Shown: positions 1-9,090 of the stretch, piece after piece
Position numbering within the stretch: position 1 is the stretch's first letter
Layout of the letters: each line of letters starts with the position of its first letter
From: Bryum argenteum
Lineage: Eukaryota; Streptophyta; Bryopsida; Bryales; Bryaceae
Length of the DNA: 64,000 bases
Assembly: GCA_037043015.1 (NCBI GenBank)
Contig: CM073327.1
Location: forward strand, 16,598,727-16,662,726
Direction: 5' to 3'
The notes under the pieces: generated by a model
Told to the model about the DNA's origin: nothing
Databases searched by the model: none
What the model saw: the letters and a program-made list of their open reading frames with translations, nothing else
Translations under genes and position numbers: made by a program

Positions 1-725
1 AACTTTTTTATTTCAACTTTTTTCTGAGATTTTGAAAAAATAATCTTTTCTTGACTGATTTCATACTTAGTTTTCCAAGTGACCCAAGTCAAAACTTTTA
101 CCAATTCTACAAGGGCACCCTTCAAAACATTACAAGAACTAGATCCAAAGTTTTTGTAATATTACAATTTTTTCTTTCGAAATTTGCTAAAATTTGAGAT
201 TTAGGAATTTTTTGAATTTATTTTTTCTCAAAATTCACAAACTCATGAAGGCACCTACTCACCATCCATTTTCCCCCTAAACCAAATACAATAAATGTGG
301 TGCATGTATTACCAAATCCTTGAATTCTACCTTCCTCTAGTAAATAAATTGCATGAAGGTTCAAAAAGCCAAATGAGTGTCTAAAATTTTGTATGGTAAT
401 GCTCAACTTAGTTATCTACATGAAAAAAAATATAATCAAGATGTTTGAGGTATTAAGCATCACGTTATCCTTTGCACAAAGTAGACTATGTCTGCTGATA
501 AAAAAGTTTGCATCAATTTGAATGCTATGATCTTACAAATGACAAAGATCCAACGGTTGAAGTTTTGAACACTAGCTGTGATGGTAGTTATCTTTAAGAT
601 CCTACGTTTGAAAATTTTAAAAAAAAAAATTAAAAAAATCTCATGCTCCAAAGTTTACATGGTGGTATGAAATCGCAATTTTGGAGTTTGGAGCTCTCAA
701 AACACCATGGTCGTTTAAGGGTTAA
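1..725 (+). mobile_element. TTAA-flanked non-autonomous element, family A, cut by the window edge
   Basis: The sequence matches the inner and right parts of the fuller copies at 2877-3675, 28560-29496 and 61287-62220. Shared blocks include one that reads 'tgacccaagtcaaaa' followed by 'acaagggca', and one near 'gatccaacggttgaa'. It ends in 'GTTTAAGGG' followed by TTAA at 722-725. No open reading frame is conserved between copies, so this is a non-autonomous DNA transposon. TTAA at the ends and a CCCC/CCCT start point to a piggyBac-type element. Since TTAA is its own complement, the target duplication cannot be told apart from the end of the inverted repeat. Confidence 0.6.
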
Positions 726-1325
726 ATTTTGCATATTAAATATGTGAATTTTCAATTTAAAGTGTATTGATAGAATCTAAATTGATTAGCTACTTACCAG
801 AAGATTTTGGAGCTGAAAATTAGGAAATGCGAACCCATGTTCCATATAATCTGAACATCCATACAATGAAAAAAAGTTAAAAATTGAAAAGAGCAAAACT
901 AATTGCATTTATGTAAAAAACATGCATACGACTAGATTCTCGAAATCCAAATTTACACACTATCGAAACAGAAACAACGATCTTCATGCACTTATGGAAC
1001 AAGTACCCCATCCAACATCAAGCATTCAGCGGTAACACCATTGAACACACTCTCATGCGCCAACAACTTACACAAGCAACTGACTGTCAGATTGTTCTTC
1101 ATTTTAGTATACAACACGCCCCTTGTGTCTCAGCCCTGCAATCTACAACCAACTAAATTGAATTCTCACATCACTCTCTGGCCCTACATGAATCTGAACA
1201 CTGGATGCCCGAGCACCTGAAGCTAGCCTCATCAAACTATCAGGTCAATTAATGGGAAATTGGATGCTTCAAGTGGTGATTTGATACACAATGTACACAG
1301 GAGGAGTGGAATCGTGAGTCAGGCC
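726..1325. other. No gene seen; region downstream of the SKIP5-like gene
   Basis: AT-rich DNA with short chance ORFs only. It lies 3' of the minus-strand SKIP5-like remnant and probably includes its old 3' untranslated region. Confidence 0.5.
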
Positions 1326-2324
1326 TTACAACACACAAGTGGTGATTCCTCTGTGACATGTTTTGCCACTTGAAACCAAAATGTATACGCTTGCCCTTCC
1401 ACACAACACTCTCACCTGCACAAAGATGACCCAGCATGTTAGCCCAGAATGGTTCGAACTTGTTGAGGTAAATTGTATAGAGTGTACCTCATATGGCATG
1501 GAGTAGAGTGATTGGTTTTAGAGTCACTTTTCGAATTTATTATCTGAGCTTGAGGACTACTTGAAAATAGTACAGGATAGGTTACTCAAGTGCCAAAACA
1601 ACAGTGACTGAACGATGCATACCTGCTGGAGCTTCAGCTTGTCACCAGTATTGACACAACGTAACCCTCCTTCAATTCTGGTCTCAATCACCGAGACTTC
1701 GTTCTGGCCGTTGGTAACAGGACAAGGTTGATCATCTGCTGTGCTCATTATGGGATACGATAGATGGTCCAGAGGAGGGTCCACGCATTCAAGAGCACAG
1801 CTATCAACTGTGAGCCGACCCTTCCTGTGTAATATAATAAGCAACTCCCAAGCTCTGCCGTTAACTTCAGGTTTGCCAGTCTTCCATTTGCTAAGAATTC
1901 CAGCGCACTGTAAAAAATGACCGGATCCAAATGAATGAGACAGATTCATACAAAAGTTCACTATGACATTGAAATATAACACCAACAAAGACATCCATAC
2001 TCAAAGCAGTTAATAATAGTCGGTGAAAAGCTTGTAAAACATAGTAAGATAACTCCAAATGCATCCTTTCAAAGAAGAAAAAGTGAAGAGCATGCTCACC
2101 TATCAAAGCCACGAGGACAAAGCAGTAGAGTATCGTCAGCAGAATCGCCACCTCCAACCTGTTCACACGAGTGACACAAGTTGATAAGAGATAGCCAACA
2201 ATCTCAATGATAGATCACAAAAATATGAGTATGCAATCAGCTTACCGAACAGAGAGGCTTGTTGATGCGGATATTGGGAGCACCGTGAGTGATACCAGGG
2301 GCAACAAGAACAGTATCTCCCGGC
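1326..2324 (-). pseudogene. SKIP5-like F-box protein gene, 3' half, frameshifted
   Basis: Four exons on the minus strand join with canonical GT-AG borders: 2246-2324, 2100-2158, 1623-1907 and 1326-1415, ending in TAA at 1326-1328. Translation gives PGDTVLVAPGITHG, then VGGGDSADDTLLLCPRGFD, then SALEFLANGRLANLKLTAELG and, in another frame, GRLTVDSCALEC and PLDHLSYPI. This matches the right-handed beta-helix part of plant SKIP5-type F-box proteins, SCF ubiquitin-ligase adaptors. Two things are wrong. The reading frame breaks inside exon 1623-1907 at a tandem TAATA duplication (1830-1839). No F-box exon is found upstream; a possible short exon ends near 2550, and beyond it lie intron-like sequence, a transposon at 2877 and the 23-kb island. 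I infer a dead or 5'-truncated copy. A sequencing error at the duplication is the alternative. Confidence 0.7.
1830..1839. repeat. 5-bp tandem duplication breaking the SKIP5-like frame
   Basis: Plus strand reads TAATATAATA, two copies of TAATA. Upstream of it the minus-strand protein follows one frame (TAELGSCLL); downstream the family-like protein is in the -1 frame (HRKGRLTVDSC). Counting only one copy puts both halves in the same frame, so this duplication is the likely lesion. Confidence 0.65.
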
Positions 2325-2876
2325 CTGCACCAAACATAGCTCGCGAATCAGTTCACCATTTTTTCACTAAGAAAGAGTACCCGGAGTAGACAGTCATCAT
2401 GTCGTCGATCAGCATGAATGAATGTCACACAAACAAGAGCATGAGTTATTCATTCTCCCAGTCGCCAAATCCCGTACAGAAACGATGTTACTCCAAGTAA
2501 GCAAACACAGTCATTAATAGAAGCACCCTCCTAACCCTGAAACTCACCTGTCCAGCAGAATATCCATGAGAACTCACACTGACATTTAATATGATAATAG
2601 TTCCAAATCCAAACAGAATTCAAATTCAACATCATAGAGCCAGGTTACAACACCAATTCATGAATACAAATTCACCAAACAATGTATCAAATTATTCTAC
2701 AAAAAGCATGTCATGATGAAACCCATTTCTAGAAGTATGAGAAAAAATGATTGATGATTGACGTTATGGATAGACTAATTTATTTTATTTTATTTTTCTG
2801 TTTTGCGTGAAGAGCTCAACCTCAATTCTGTTAAAATGTTGTTGTTATTCCGGTAAAATGGCGCTATGTGGACTGC
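2325..2876. other. Intron-like AT-rich sequence, no gene
   Basis: It holds a possible minus-strand splice donor near 2547-2549 that would be in phase with the next SKIP5-like exon, but no convincing exon body. Nothing else is seen. Confidence 0.4.
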
Positions 2877-3675
2877 TTAACCCCTAAAGATCCAAGAGGA
2901 CCAAATCATGCTTTTGCTATTTTGGGCAGCCTAGATGAATAGGTTAAAAGTAATATTTTTGCCCAAATTTTTTAATGGGTGCTCCCTATACTACAAAGTG
3001 TATGTGGTAAAATTTGCAAAGCCAAATTCCAATTTTTGAGTCTTCTTCGACAATTCTTGGTTTGCAAGCCGTGCTAGGGCAGTTTAAATTTAGTATTTTT
3101 TTGAGATTTTTTTTTGGAAATATGTTCATGACCAAATCACTACTTGAGTTCCAAAGTGAGCTAACTCAAAAAGTCTGTGAATTTTACAAGGGCAGCCCTC
3201 AAAAATTACAAAAACAATCTTCACAGATAGATAGTAATGATGCATGTTTTACTATATCGTTGTTTTTAGACCTTCTTCTAGGAAATAATTTGCATGAAGG
3301 TCACACAAATGGAATGAGTTTCCAAAATTTTGCATGAGCGTACTTAACTTGATTATCTACATGGAAAAAAATATGGGAATTATGTTTGGGGTAGCAATCT
3401 TCAATTTTACCTATGCTCCATGGAAACAATGTCTCACAAGCAATGCCCAAAAAAACTTCTGCACCAACTTTGAATGTTACGATCTCACAAATGGTGAAGA
3501 TCCAACGGTTGAAATTTCACATGGTAGTACAAATAGTAGGTGGGTTTGAGATCTTACGGTTGAAAGTACAGAAAAACGATAATTTTTTTGACCATATCTC
3601 AATTCGAACAAGGTGGTAGAAAATCACACTTTTTGGTTTTGGAAGGCCAAAAAACGCTTGGATTTTAGAGGTTAA
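2877..3675 (+). mobile_element. TTAA-flanked non-autonomous element, family A (799 bp)
   Basis: It starts TTAACCCCTAAAGATCC at 2877 and ends GGATTTTAGAGGTTAA at 3675, so the ends are imperfect inverted repeats bounded by TTAA. The inside is collinear with the copies at 28560-29496 and 61287-62220. ORFs inside (for example 3014-3337) are not preserved in the other copies and are not genes. Confidence 0.7.
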
Positions 3676-4845
3676 AATGAAAAAATTGCGTTGGTTTTTG
3701 TCGAGGTCTGACATGGTAGGGTAAATATTTCTTCACGGTTGTTCAAAAACAACAATGTTTTTGAACGATCGTTCAGAAATATTGCCCTTTGGCTATTTCC
3801 CAAGGTCAAAAACCATAAAAATGTGTGATATTATGGAAATTTTGGTGATATTACAGAAATCATTTGATATTACAGAGTACATGTGTGATATTAATAAACA
3901 TGCGAGTTTGTAAGCATAAATACTTCCAAACTTCAGTTCAAAAATATGCTTGTAAAATGGCACGTTTGCACAATATGGCACTTTAGCCCCGCCAAAATGG
4001 CACATGGAATAGTGCCATTTTAACGGAATTGAGGTCGTTCAGAGTAGCGAGAGTATCTTAAAATAGTAAATATTCATTTCGTAATGAATTAAAAAAGGTA
4101 AAACTTTAAAACTCAATAGAAATGACACTTTCTATTATTAGTACTTGAAATTTGATATGATTGGCTAATATTATATGTTATATGATAAAATAGAAAAAGG
4201 CTACTAATAACTCAAGAAGAATACTAATAGTTTCCCCTAATAGTAAGTTTTCTAACACTAAGAAAACTTTGCCACGTTTGTGTTTGAAGGCTTGGTGTGA
4301 ACAATCTATGATTCCAAATGAGGTTACTCAGAAATTGGATGTGGTTCCTAACTCACCAAACTTCTAGAAAGTAAAAATTCAACTGTTGGACATAAACTAA
4401 TTCAACCGTTATGAACAAGATCCTACGGTTGGATTTCCCAAAATCAAATTCAAAAAAATTTGTTCGCAGATTTGAGATATGGCCGTCTTGGAGGTCACTC
4501 TAGAGCTTCTCCTTTAGGGATATGATCCTTCTTGCAAGAGAATATTTCGGACATTCTTTTTACTATTAACACAAGTATCAGAAATTTCCCAATTAGGCCT
4601 ATATATGTTAGATTGTACGTCCTAAAACAGTAAGTCTCAACGATCCTTTCATTTGTCACGAAAGTCAAGCATTTGGGAGGGGGAGGGAGGAAGGGAACTT
4701 AGGAAGAGAAGGGGTGTTGAAAGAAGAAGGTTGGGTGGGCCGACCGGGTATGGCCGTCGAATCGGTCGCTGGCCGTTGAATCGGTCGGCACATCGGTCGG
4801 AGGTCGATCTGATTGCCTGCATTGGCTCTTCAAACTCCAAATGCC
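3676..4845. other. Gene-free; small hairpins, then G-rich and GC-rich sequence
   Basis: A hairpin lies at about 3724-3783, with the inner arms GTTCAAAAACA and TGTTTTTGAAC and outer arms 'aatatttct'/'agaaatatt'. Around 3955-4020 the 7-mer ATGGCAC recurs and pairs with GTGCCAT, a probable MITE end. From 4660 the base composition changes sharply to G-rich and then to 'cggtcgg'-type GC-rich sequence, which I take as the left margin of the mobile island. No coding support. Confidence 0.4.
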
Positions 4846-5117
4846 CATAACTTCGTCAAAAATTATCCGAATTGCTTATTTAAGATGTTTTTTGACATCT
4901 GCAAAACATGTAGATGCCAAAAAACATCTTAAATGCACAATTTGGATTAGTTTTGACAAAGTTATAGGCCTTCAAAGGCCGTCAAACCTTCAAAGGTCTA
5001 TAACTTCGTCAAAACGTATCCAAATTGGATGTTTAAGATGTTTTTTGGCATGTACATGTTCTGTAGATGTCAAAAAACATCTTAAATGTTCGATTCGGAT
5101 AAGTTTTGACTAAGTTA
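4846..5117. repeat. Two tandem copies of a ~120-bp imperfect palindrome
   Basis: Copies are about 4846-4966 and 4999-5117, spaced about 152 bp. Each runs from 'ataacttcgtcaaaa' through 'tttaagatgttttttg' to a centre, then back through 'caaaaaacatcttaaa' to 'ttttgacaaagtta'. Each could form a long hairpin. No coding capacity. This looks like a fold-back MITE that was duplicated. Confidence 0.7.
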
Positions 5118-5327
5118 GGAGCATTTCAAGTTTAAAGAGCCACTGCTGGCAGTCAGATCGACCGCCGACCGATCCGACGGCCTTGCCGACCGCCGGTCCG
5201 ACCCCCGACAGCCACGGCGACCGCCAGCCCGACCCCCGGACCGCCACGGCGACGGCCAGCCTGATCCCTGGACCGCCACGGCGACGGCGGCCGACCTCGC
5301 CGGTCGCCAAAGCGGTCGGCGGCCGAC
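5118..5327. repeat. GC-rich CGG/CCGAC repeat and left remnant of the 32-bp satellite
   Basis: Degenerate repeats of the type 'ccgccacggcgacgg' lead into one full 32-bp unit (5286-5317) and the first 10 bases of the next (5318-5327, GGCGGCCGAC). The array resumes at 20170 with the same 10 bases, so it was continuous before an insertion between 5327 and 20170. Confidence 0.65.
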
Positions 5328-5349
5328 AAGGTTGTCATATCGGGCGTGT

Positions 5350-6088
5350 TGTGGAACGAGGATTTTCAGTTTTTGTAAATTTTTAGTTTTACCCTTTAGA
5401 TTCCGTTGGGGATGGTTAAGGGAATGGAGTCTATTATGGAGTATGTTCCAATACCGGAATGGGAATGGCCAGTTCTCATACTCATGTCCAATATCGTTTG
5501 TAAGTTACGTTAATCTAGTTCAGTTCAGTTTCCCAGTTTGTTCTGTGTGTACGGGAAGCGAGTCAATGGGGAGTTGGTGGAAGTCCGTATTATGGGATCA
5601 TGTCAGTCAACTGGTCGTGGTCAGTTGGGAGTTCGGTTCCGTTCCTAGGAGTGCCCATTTCCGTTGCGGTCGGGTTGAGTCCGTTCCGTTCCCTTTAGAA
5701 GTGCATTCAGTTGAGAGATCTGGATCGGTATGTCGGTTGTTTAGTGTTGTTTCGTGGGATGGGTATACATGATTGAGGAGTTTATTGTCTTTGGTCTGAC
5801 CATGGAGAATTGGCGGCCTAGGGATGCAAGAAGCGCCCTATGTTCTCTATTTTGGAGTGTGAATCAGTGATTGTTGTGTACAATTCAGTTCAGGAATTAA
5901 TAAATACTATTACTCTGATATTGGTTTTGGTTTGTGTATGTGTGCGTATGATTGTTTGATGAGAAATTGATTGTTGTTCACCTAAAACTACCTTCTAAGT
6001 GGAAATTACAACTGAAAGCTCAATACTGCGAATCCCCAGTGTTCGAACCTTACTTAACGGAATCTGTTCCCATAACTATACTACTACA
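5350..6088 (+). repeat. 5' LTR of the Gypsy element
   Basis: Begins TGTGGAACGAGG and ends ATACTACTACA. Comparison line by line with 15030-15768 shows no difference. An AATAAA polyadenylation signal is at 5899-5904. ORFs inside the LTR (for example 5332-5772) are by-products, not genes. Confidence 0.95.
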
Positions 6089-6091
6089 TTT

Positions 6092-6109
6092 TGGCGCCGC
6101 TGCCGGGGA
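6092..6109 (+). other. Primer-binding site, tRNA-Asp type
   Basis: TGGCGCCGCTGCCGGGGA lies 3 bases after the 5' LTR. It closely resembles the TGGCGCCGTTGCCGGGGA site of many plant Tat/Athila elements, which are primed by tRNA-Asp. Confidence 0.85.
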
Positions 6110-6198
6110 TTCGTAGGAAGAATTGGAGCGTTGTAAACGGAGAAGAAGTAAGAAAATTGAACGCGCCCAGAGATTAGGTTGGCAAGAGATGGAAGATC

Positions 6199-9090
6199 AT
6201 GTTTATGAAAGCTGAGCGATTTTCAGAGAACAAGACACCGGAATCGTCAGACGGAAGACGACGTCGAAAAGAGGTGCAATCAACTACTAGAGCAGCGAGA
6301 GTCGATCGAAGGAATCGGATTAAAGAAATAACTCAGCGCTGGAAGCGTTACTATCACAAACGGAGTTGGGTAAAACCGTTCTTACGAGCTTGTCGATCCG
6401 TGCAAGACATACCGATTGAGTATAGAAGAGAGGCTTACAGGAGTTATTTACCATTGGATAAGTTACCAAGGGCACTTCTGAGTGAAGACCGGATACAAAT
6501 CGTATCATCGCCAATTTCATGGAACTTGTGGGGAAGTACGGAGATTAAAGAAGAAGAAGAGGACGAGGGAAGTATATCCTCCGTTAATTTCAACAGAGAG
6601 GCTGATCACAAAGAAGATCAAAGAGCACCAAAAGAAAAGGGAGTTGGAAGTGCCTCTGGATACGAATCCAGCGTAAGAACTTTATTTGAAGAAAGACAGA
6701 GTGAAGCACCGCAGATAAAGATGCAGCCAGCTCAAGTACAACAACTGCCGTATGTACCCATTGTCATGCCAATGGGTGACGAAGATGACCGTATTTTAAA
6801 TATTGCGCAGTTACCAACGTTCCATGGGAGAACGGGATCTGATCCGGACTGGCATATGGCCCAGTTCCTTACGGCGTGTGTAGCAAATAACGGCCGTACT
6901 GAAGACATGTGGCTAAGATGGTTCCCAGCTACATTGAAAGACGTAGCATTCGAGTGGTATGACCGACAGCCTCCGGGGCATTTTGCAAATTGGAACGCAC
7001 TAAGGACTGCGTTCTTAAACCATTTCCGTCCTGCTGGACTGGAGGATCGAATACGAGCACAGTTGTTCAATAGCAAAATGAATTTGGGGGAAACGGTAGA
7101 TGCTTATTTTGGGCGGGTGACGGACATGTTGCGAAAATGGCCCAACCATGCGCTACCAGATCCGTTGGTGTTATCGACAATAATAGCTGGACTACAACCT
7201 CCAGAATTAAAAATGTTTGTGAAGGAAGCTAGACCACGGACGTGGGAGGAAACACTGAACCGAGCCAAAGTGTGGGAAGAATGCCACTACGATCAGTATT
7301 TAGTACCGGTAGAATCCATGCTTCCGGTAAACGGAGGGGCGTCCGTTCCACAATGGAACTTGGCTGGAGTAAGTCAACAATCAGCACTAGCACAAAGGAA
7401 TATATTGGGGGATTCAAGGAATACAGTGTTGAATGTTGCACCATTACAATCGAGACCACCAGTGGCCAATACTGGGAATTATGTTCAATATCCCTACATG
7501 CCCCCGAATCAAATAAGTACGGGTATGGCGGTTCAACCGAATTCGAATGAAGCCATGTTGTTGAATTTAACGAAGCAAATGGAAAATTTGGCTGCCAGTA
7601 TAGCCAAGGGAACGGATAAGAAAAATAAAGGCATCGGTCGGAATAATGTATGTTGTACGAATTGTAAGGGCTACGGACATATGGCTTCAAACTGCCCGTC
7701 ACCATCGAACATAAAAATCCATTGTAAGAATTGCGGGAAGGGCCATCCTACGGAAGATTGCTGGTACTTAGCGGGCAATCAGCCAGACGGAATGAGTATG
7801 ATGATTCCTAATGCCTTGCACGACGTAAATCAAGTGCAGGGAGGACCCCGTTGGAACGGGCAGAGACCGTCGAATGGAAACTGGACGGGACCACGAAATA
7901 TGGGGGACTCAAGAAACGAAAGTTTTCCTCAGAATTCGTATCACGGACCATCAGAAAATAATCAGAATAATCAGAATGGGGATTCGAGATCGGCCAACCA
8001 ACGGGGGGCGTTTACACAGGCCACGTGGAATAAACCTAGTAGATATATTCCTCCGCAATATCCCAGTTTTGGAAATCAGGGGAATCCAAATAAACTAGGC
8101 CAAATCATGTGTTTCCGTTGCCGGAAGTTTGGACATTATGCTCGGGAATGTAATAACGACCGATATGAGGAGTCTTCGGCTCCGGTGTGTGCGAATTGCA
8201 AACAACAAGGTCATTTTACGAGGGACTGTAATGCACCGTTCAATTATAACACAAAAGATTCTCGGCCTCAACCAAATCCGTCACCGGAGCAGATGTGCCA
8301 CGTGCCGGAGTCCCCAGTTCACCTGGTGGAAATAGTTCAGGCGGTCGAGACTAGGGAGCAACGACGGAATGCAGAACGGATTCCAGACAAACCCCCTCTA
8401 GTACGGAATTGGGAGGCAGAAAATGCCAAAGCAGTACCAGTACAAAAGGAGAAAGAAATCCGAGCTAACCCAAAGCAAATTTTGTTGAAAGAGCAACCAA
8501 TTATTCATCCAACTCCTGTAGGGGAGACGGAACGAGAACGGATACGCTCCCAGTCAGTATCGGTAAAACCGGGATCAGCTCATGAGTTAATAGTTTCTGA
8601 GACGTCATTTTCTGGGATACCTGTCAAAGAAGTTCCAGTTAAGGGGTTCCGTTTGGAACCGCCAGTAAAACGGGTCGAGCCAGAGACGGATAAATTGCAG
8701 ATTCCATTGCGGGGGAAAGGAAAGACACCAAAGATCAAAGGATCTCTTGGAGTGTCTTCATCTACAACACCCTACGATATATTAAAAGATTTAGAAGATT
8801 TAAAACCGTCTATCTCGATGAAGCAGTTACTAGCAGTGGCACCTGAATGTAGAGCCACCCTAAATTCCGCCTTGATCAGGAAAAGGCATAGGGTGAAAGA
8901 GGTACATGAAGTAGCCATAAATTTGGACCCTGGAACACCAATGGTGGATGTCACCATACGGGGTACTTTGATTCCTAAGGCTCAGGTGGATGGAGGTTCA
9001 AGTGTGAACCTCATGACTAAAGAGACAATGGAACTCTTAGGTTTAACGGGTTTGGTGCCAACAAAAATGCTGCTTAAGATGGCGGACTAG
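6199..9090 (+). CDS. Gag and N-terminal half of protease of the Gypsy element
   Basis: A 963-residue ORF. Residues 1-190 are basic and charged. Residues about 195-365 form the retrotransposon Gag core (LPTFHGRTGSDPDWHMAQF, FEWYDRQPPG, GLQPPELKMFV). Four zinc knuckles follow: CTNCKGYGHMASNC (about 485), CKNCGKGHPTEDC (about 510, one residue short), CFRCRKFGHYAREC (about 637) and CANCKQQGHFTRDC (about 664). A Pro/Lys-rich linker leads to the aspartic protease, with its active-site region VDGGSSVNLM near residue 930. The ORF stops at UAG inside the protease fold and the same frame continues at once into the rest of protease and RT. Gag packages element RNA in cytoplasmic particles and protease cuts the polyprotein. 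The first ATG at 6199 is the simplest start. Confidence 0.9.
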   Translation: MFMKAERFSENKTPESSDGRRRRKEVQSTTRAARVDRRNRIKEITQRWKRYYHKRSWVKPFLRACRSVQDIPIEYRREAYRSYLPLDKLPRALLSEDRIQIVSSPISWNLWGSTEIKEEEEDEGSISSVNFNREADHKEDQRAPKEKGVGSASGYESSVRTLFEERQSEAPQIKMQPAQVQQLPYVPIVMPMGDEDDRILNIAQLPTFHGRTGSDPDWHMAQFLTACVANNGRTEDMWLRWFPATLKDVAFEWYDRQPPGHFANWNALRTAFLNHFRPAGLEDRIRAQLFNSKMNLGETVDAYFGRVTDMLRKWPNHALPDPLVLSTIIAGLQPPELKMFVKEARPRTWEETLNRAKVWEECHYDQYLVPVESMLPVNGGASVPQWNLAGVSQQSALAQRNILGDSRNTVLNVAPLQSRPPVANTGNYVQYPYMPPNQISTGMAVQPNSNEAMLLNLTKQMENLAASIAKGTDKKNKGIGRNNVCCTNCKGYGHMASNCPSPSNIKIHCKNCGKGHPTEDCWYLAGNQPDGMSMMIPNALHDVNQVQGGPRWNGQRPSNGNWTGPRNMGDSRNESFPQNSYHGPSENNQNNQNGDSRSANQRGAFTQATWNKPSRYIPPQYPSFGNQGNPNKLGQIMCFRCRKFGHYARECNNDRYEESSAPVCANCKQQGHFTRDCNAPFNYNTKDSRPQPNPSPEQMCHVPESPVHLVEIVQAVETREQRRNAERIPDKPPLVRNWEAENAKAVPVQKEKEIRANPKQILLKEQPIIHPTPVGETERERIRSQSVSVKPGSAHELIVSETSFSGIPVKEVPVKGFRLEPPVKRVEPETDKLQIPLRGKGKTPKIKGSLGVSSSTTPYDILKDLEDLKPSISMKQLLAVAPECRATLNSALIRKRHRVKEVHEVAINLDPGTPMVDVTIRGTLIPKAQVDGGSSVNLMTKETMELLGLTGLVPTKMLLKMAD
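9088..9090 (+). other. In-frame UAG inside the protease domain
   Basis: Codons before (LLKMAD) and after (HLVRPLGIVKNV) belong to one continuous protease fold in one frame. The stop is followed by CAC UUA, one base away from the plant-virus read-through context UAG-CAR-YYA. A single C-to-T change in a CAG codon would also produce it. Which is true cannot be settled from one copy. Confidence 0.9.

Noticed and set aside
4653..4850. Short ORFs on both strands in the G-rich stretch
   Set aside because: Chance frames in purine-rich sequence at the margin of the island.
5332..5772. 146-residue ORF in the 5' LTR and its twin at 14997-15452
   Set aside because: LTR sequence read in a chance frame; Trp/Ser-rich, no domain, starts outside the LTR.
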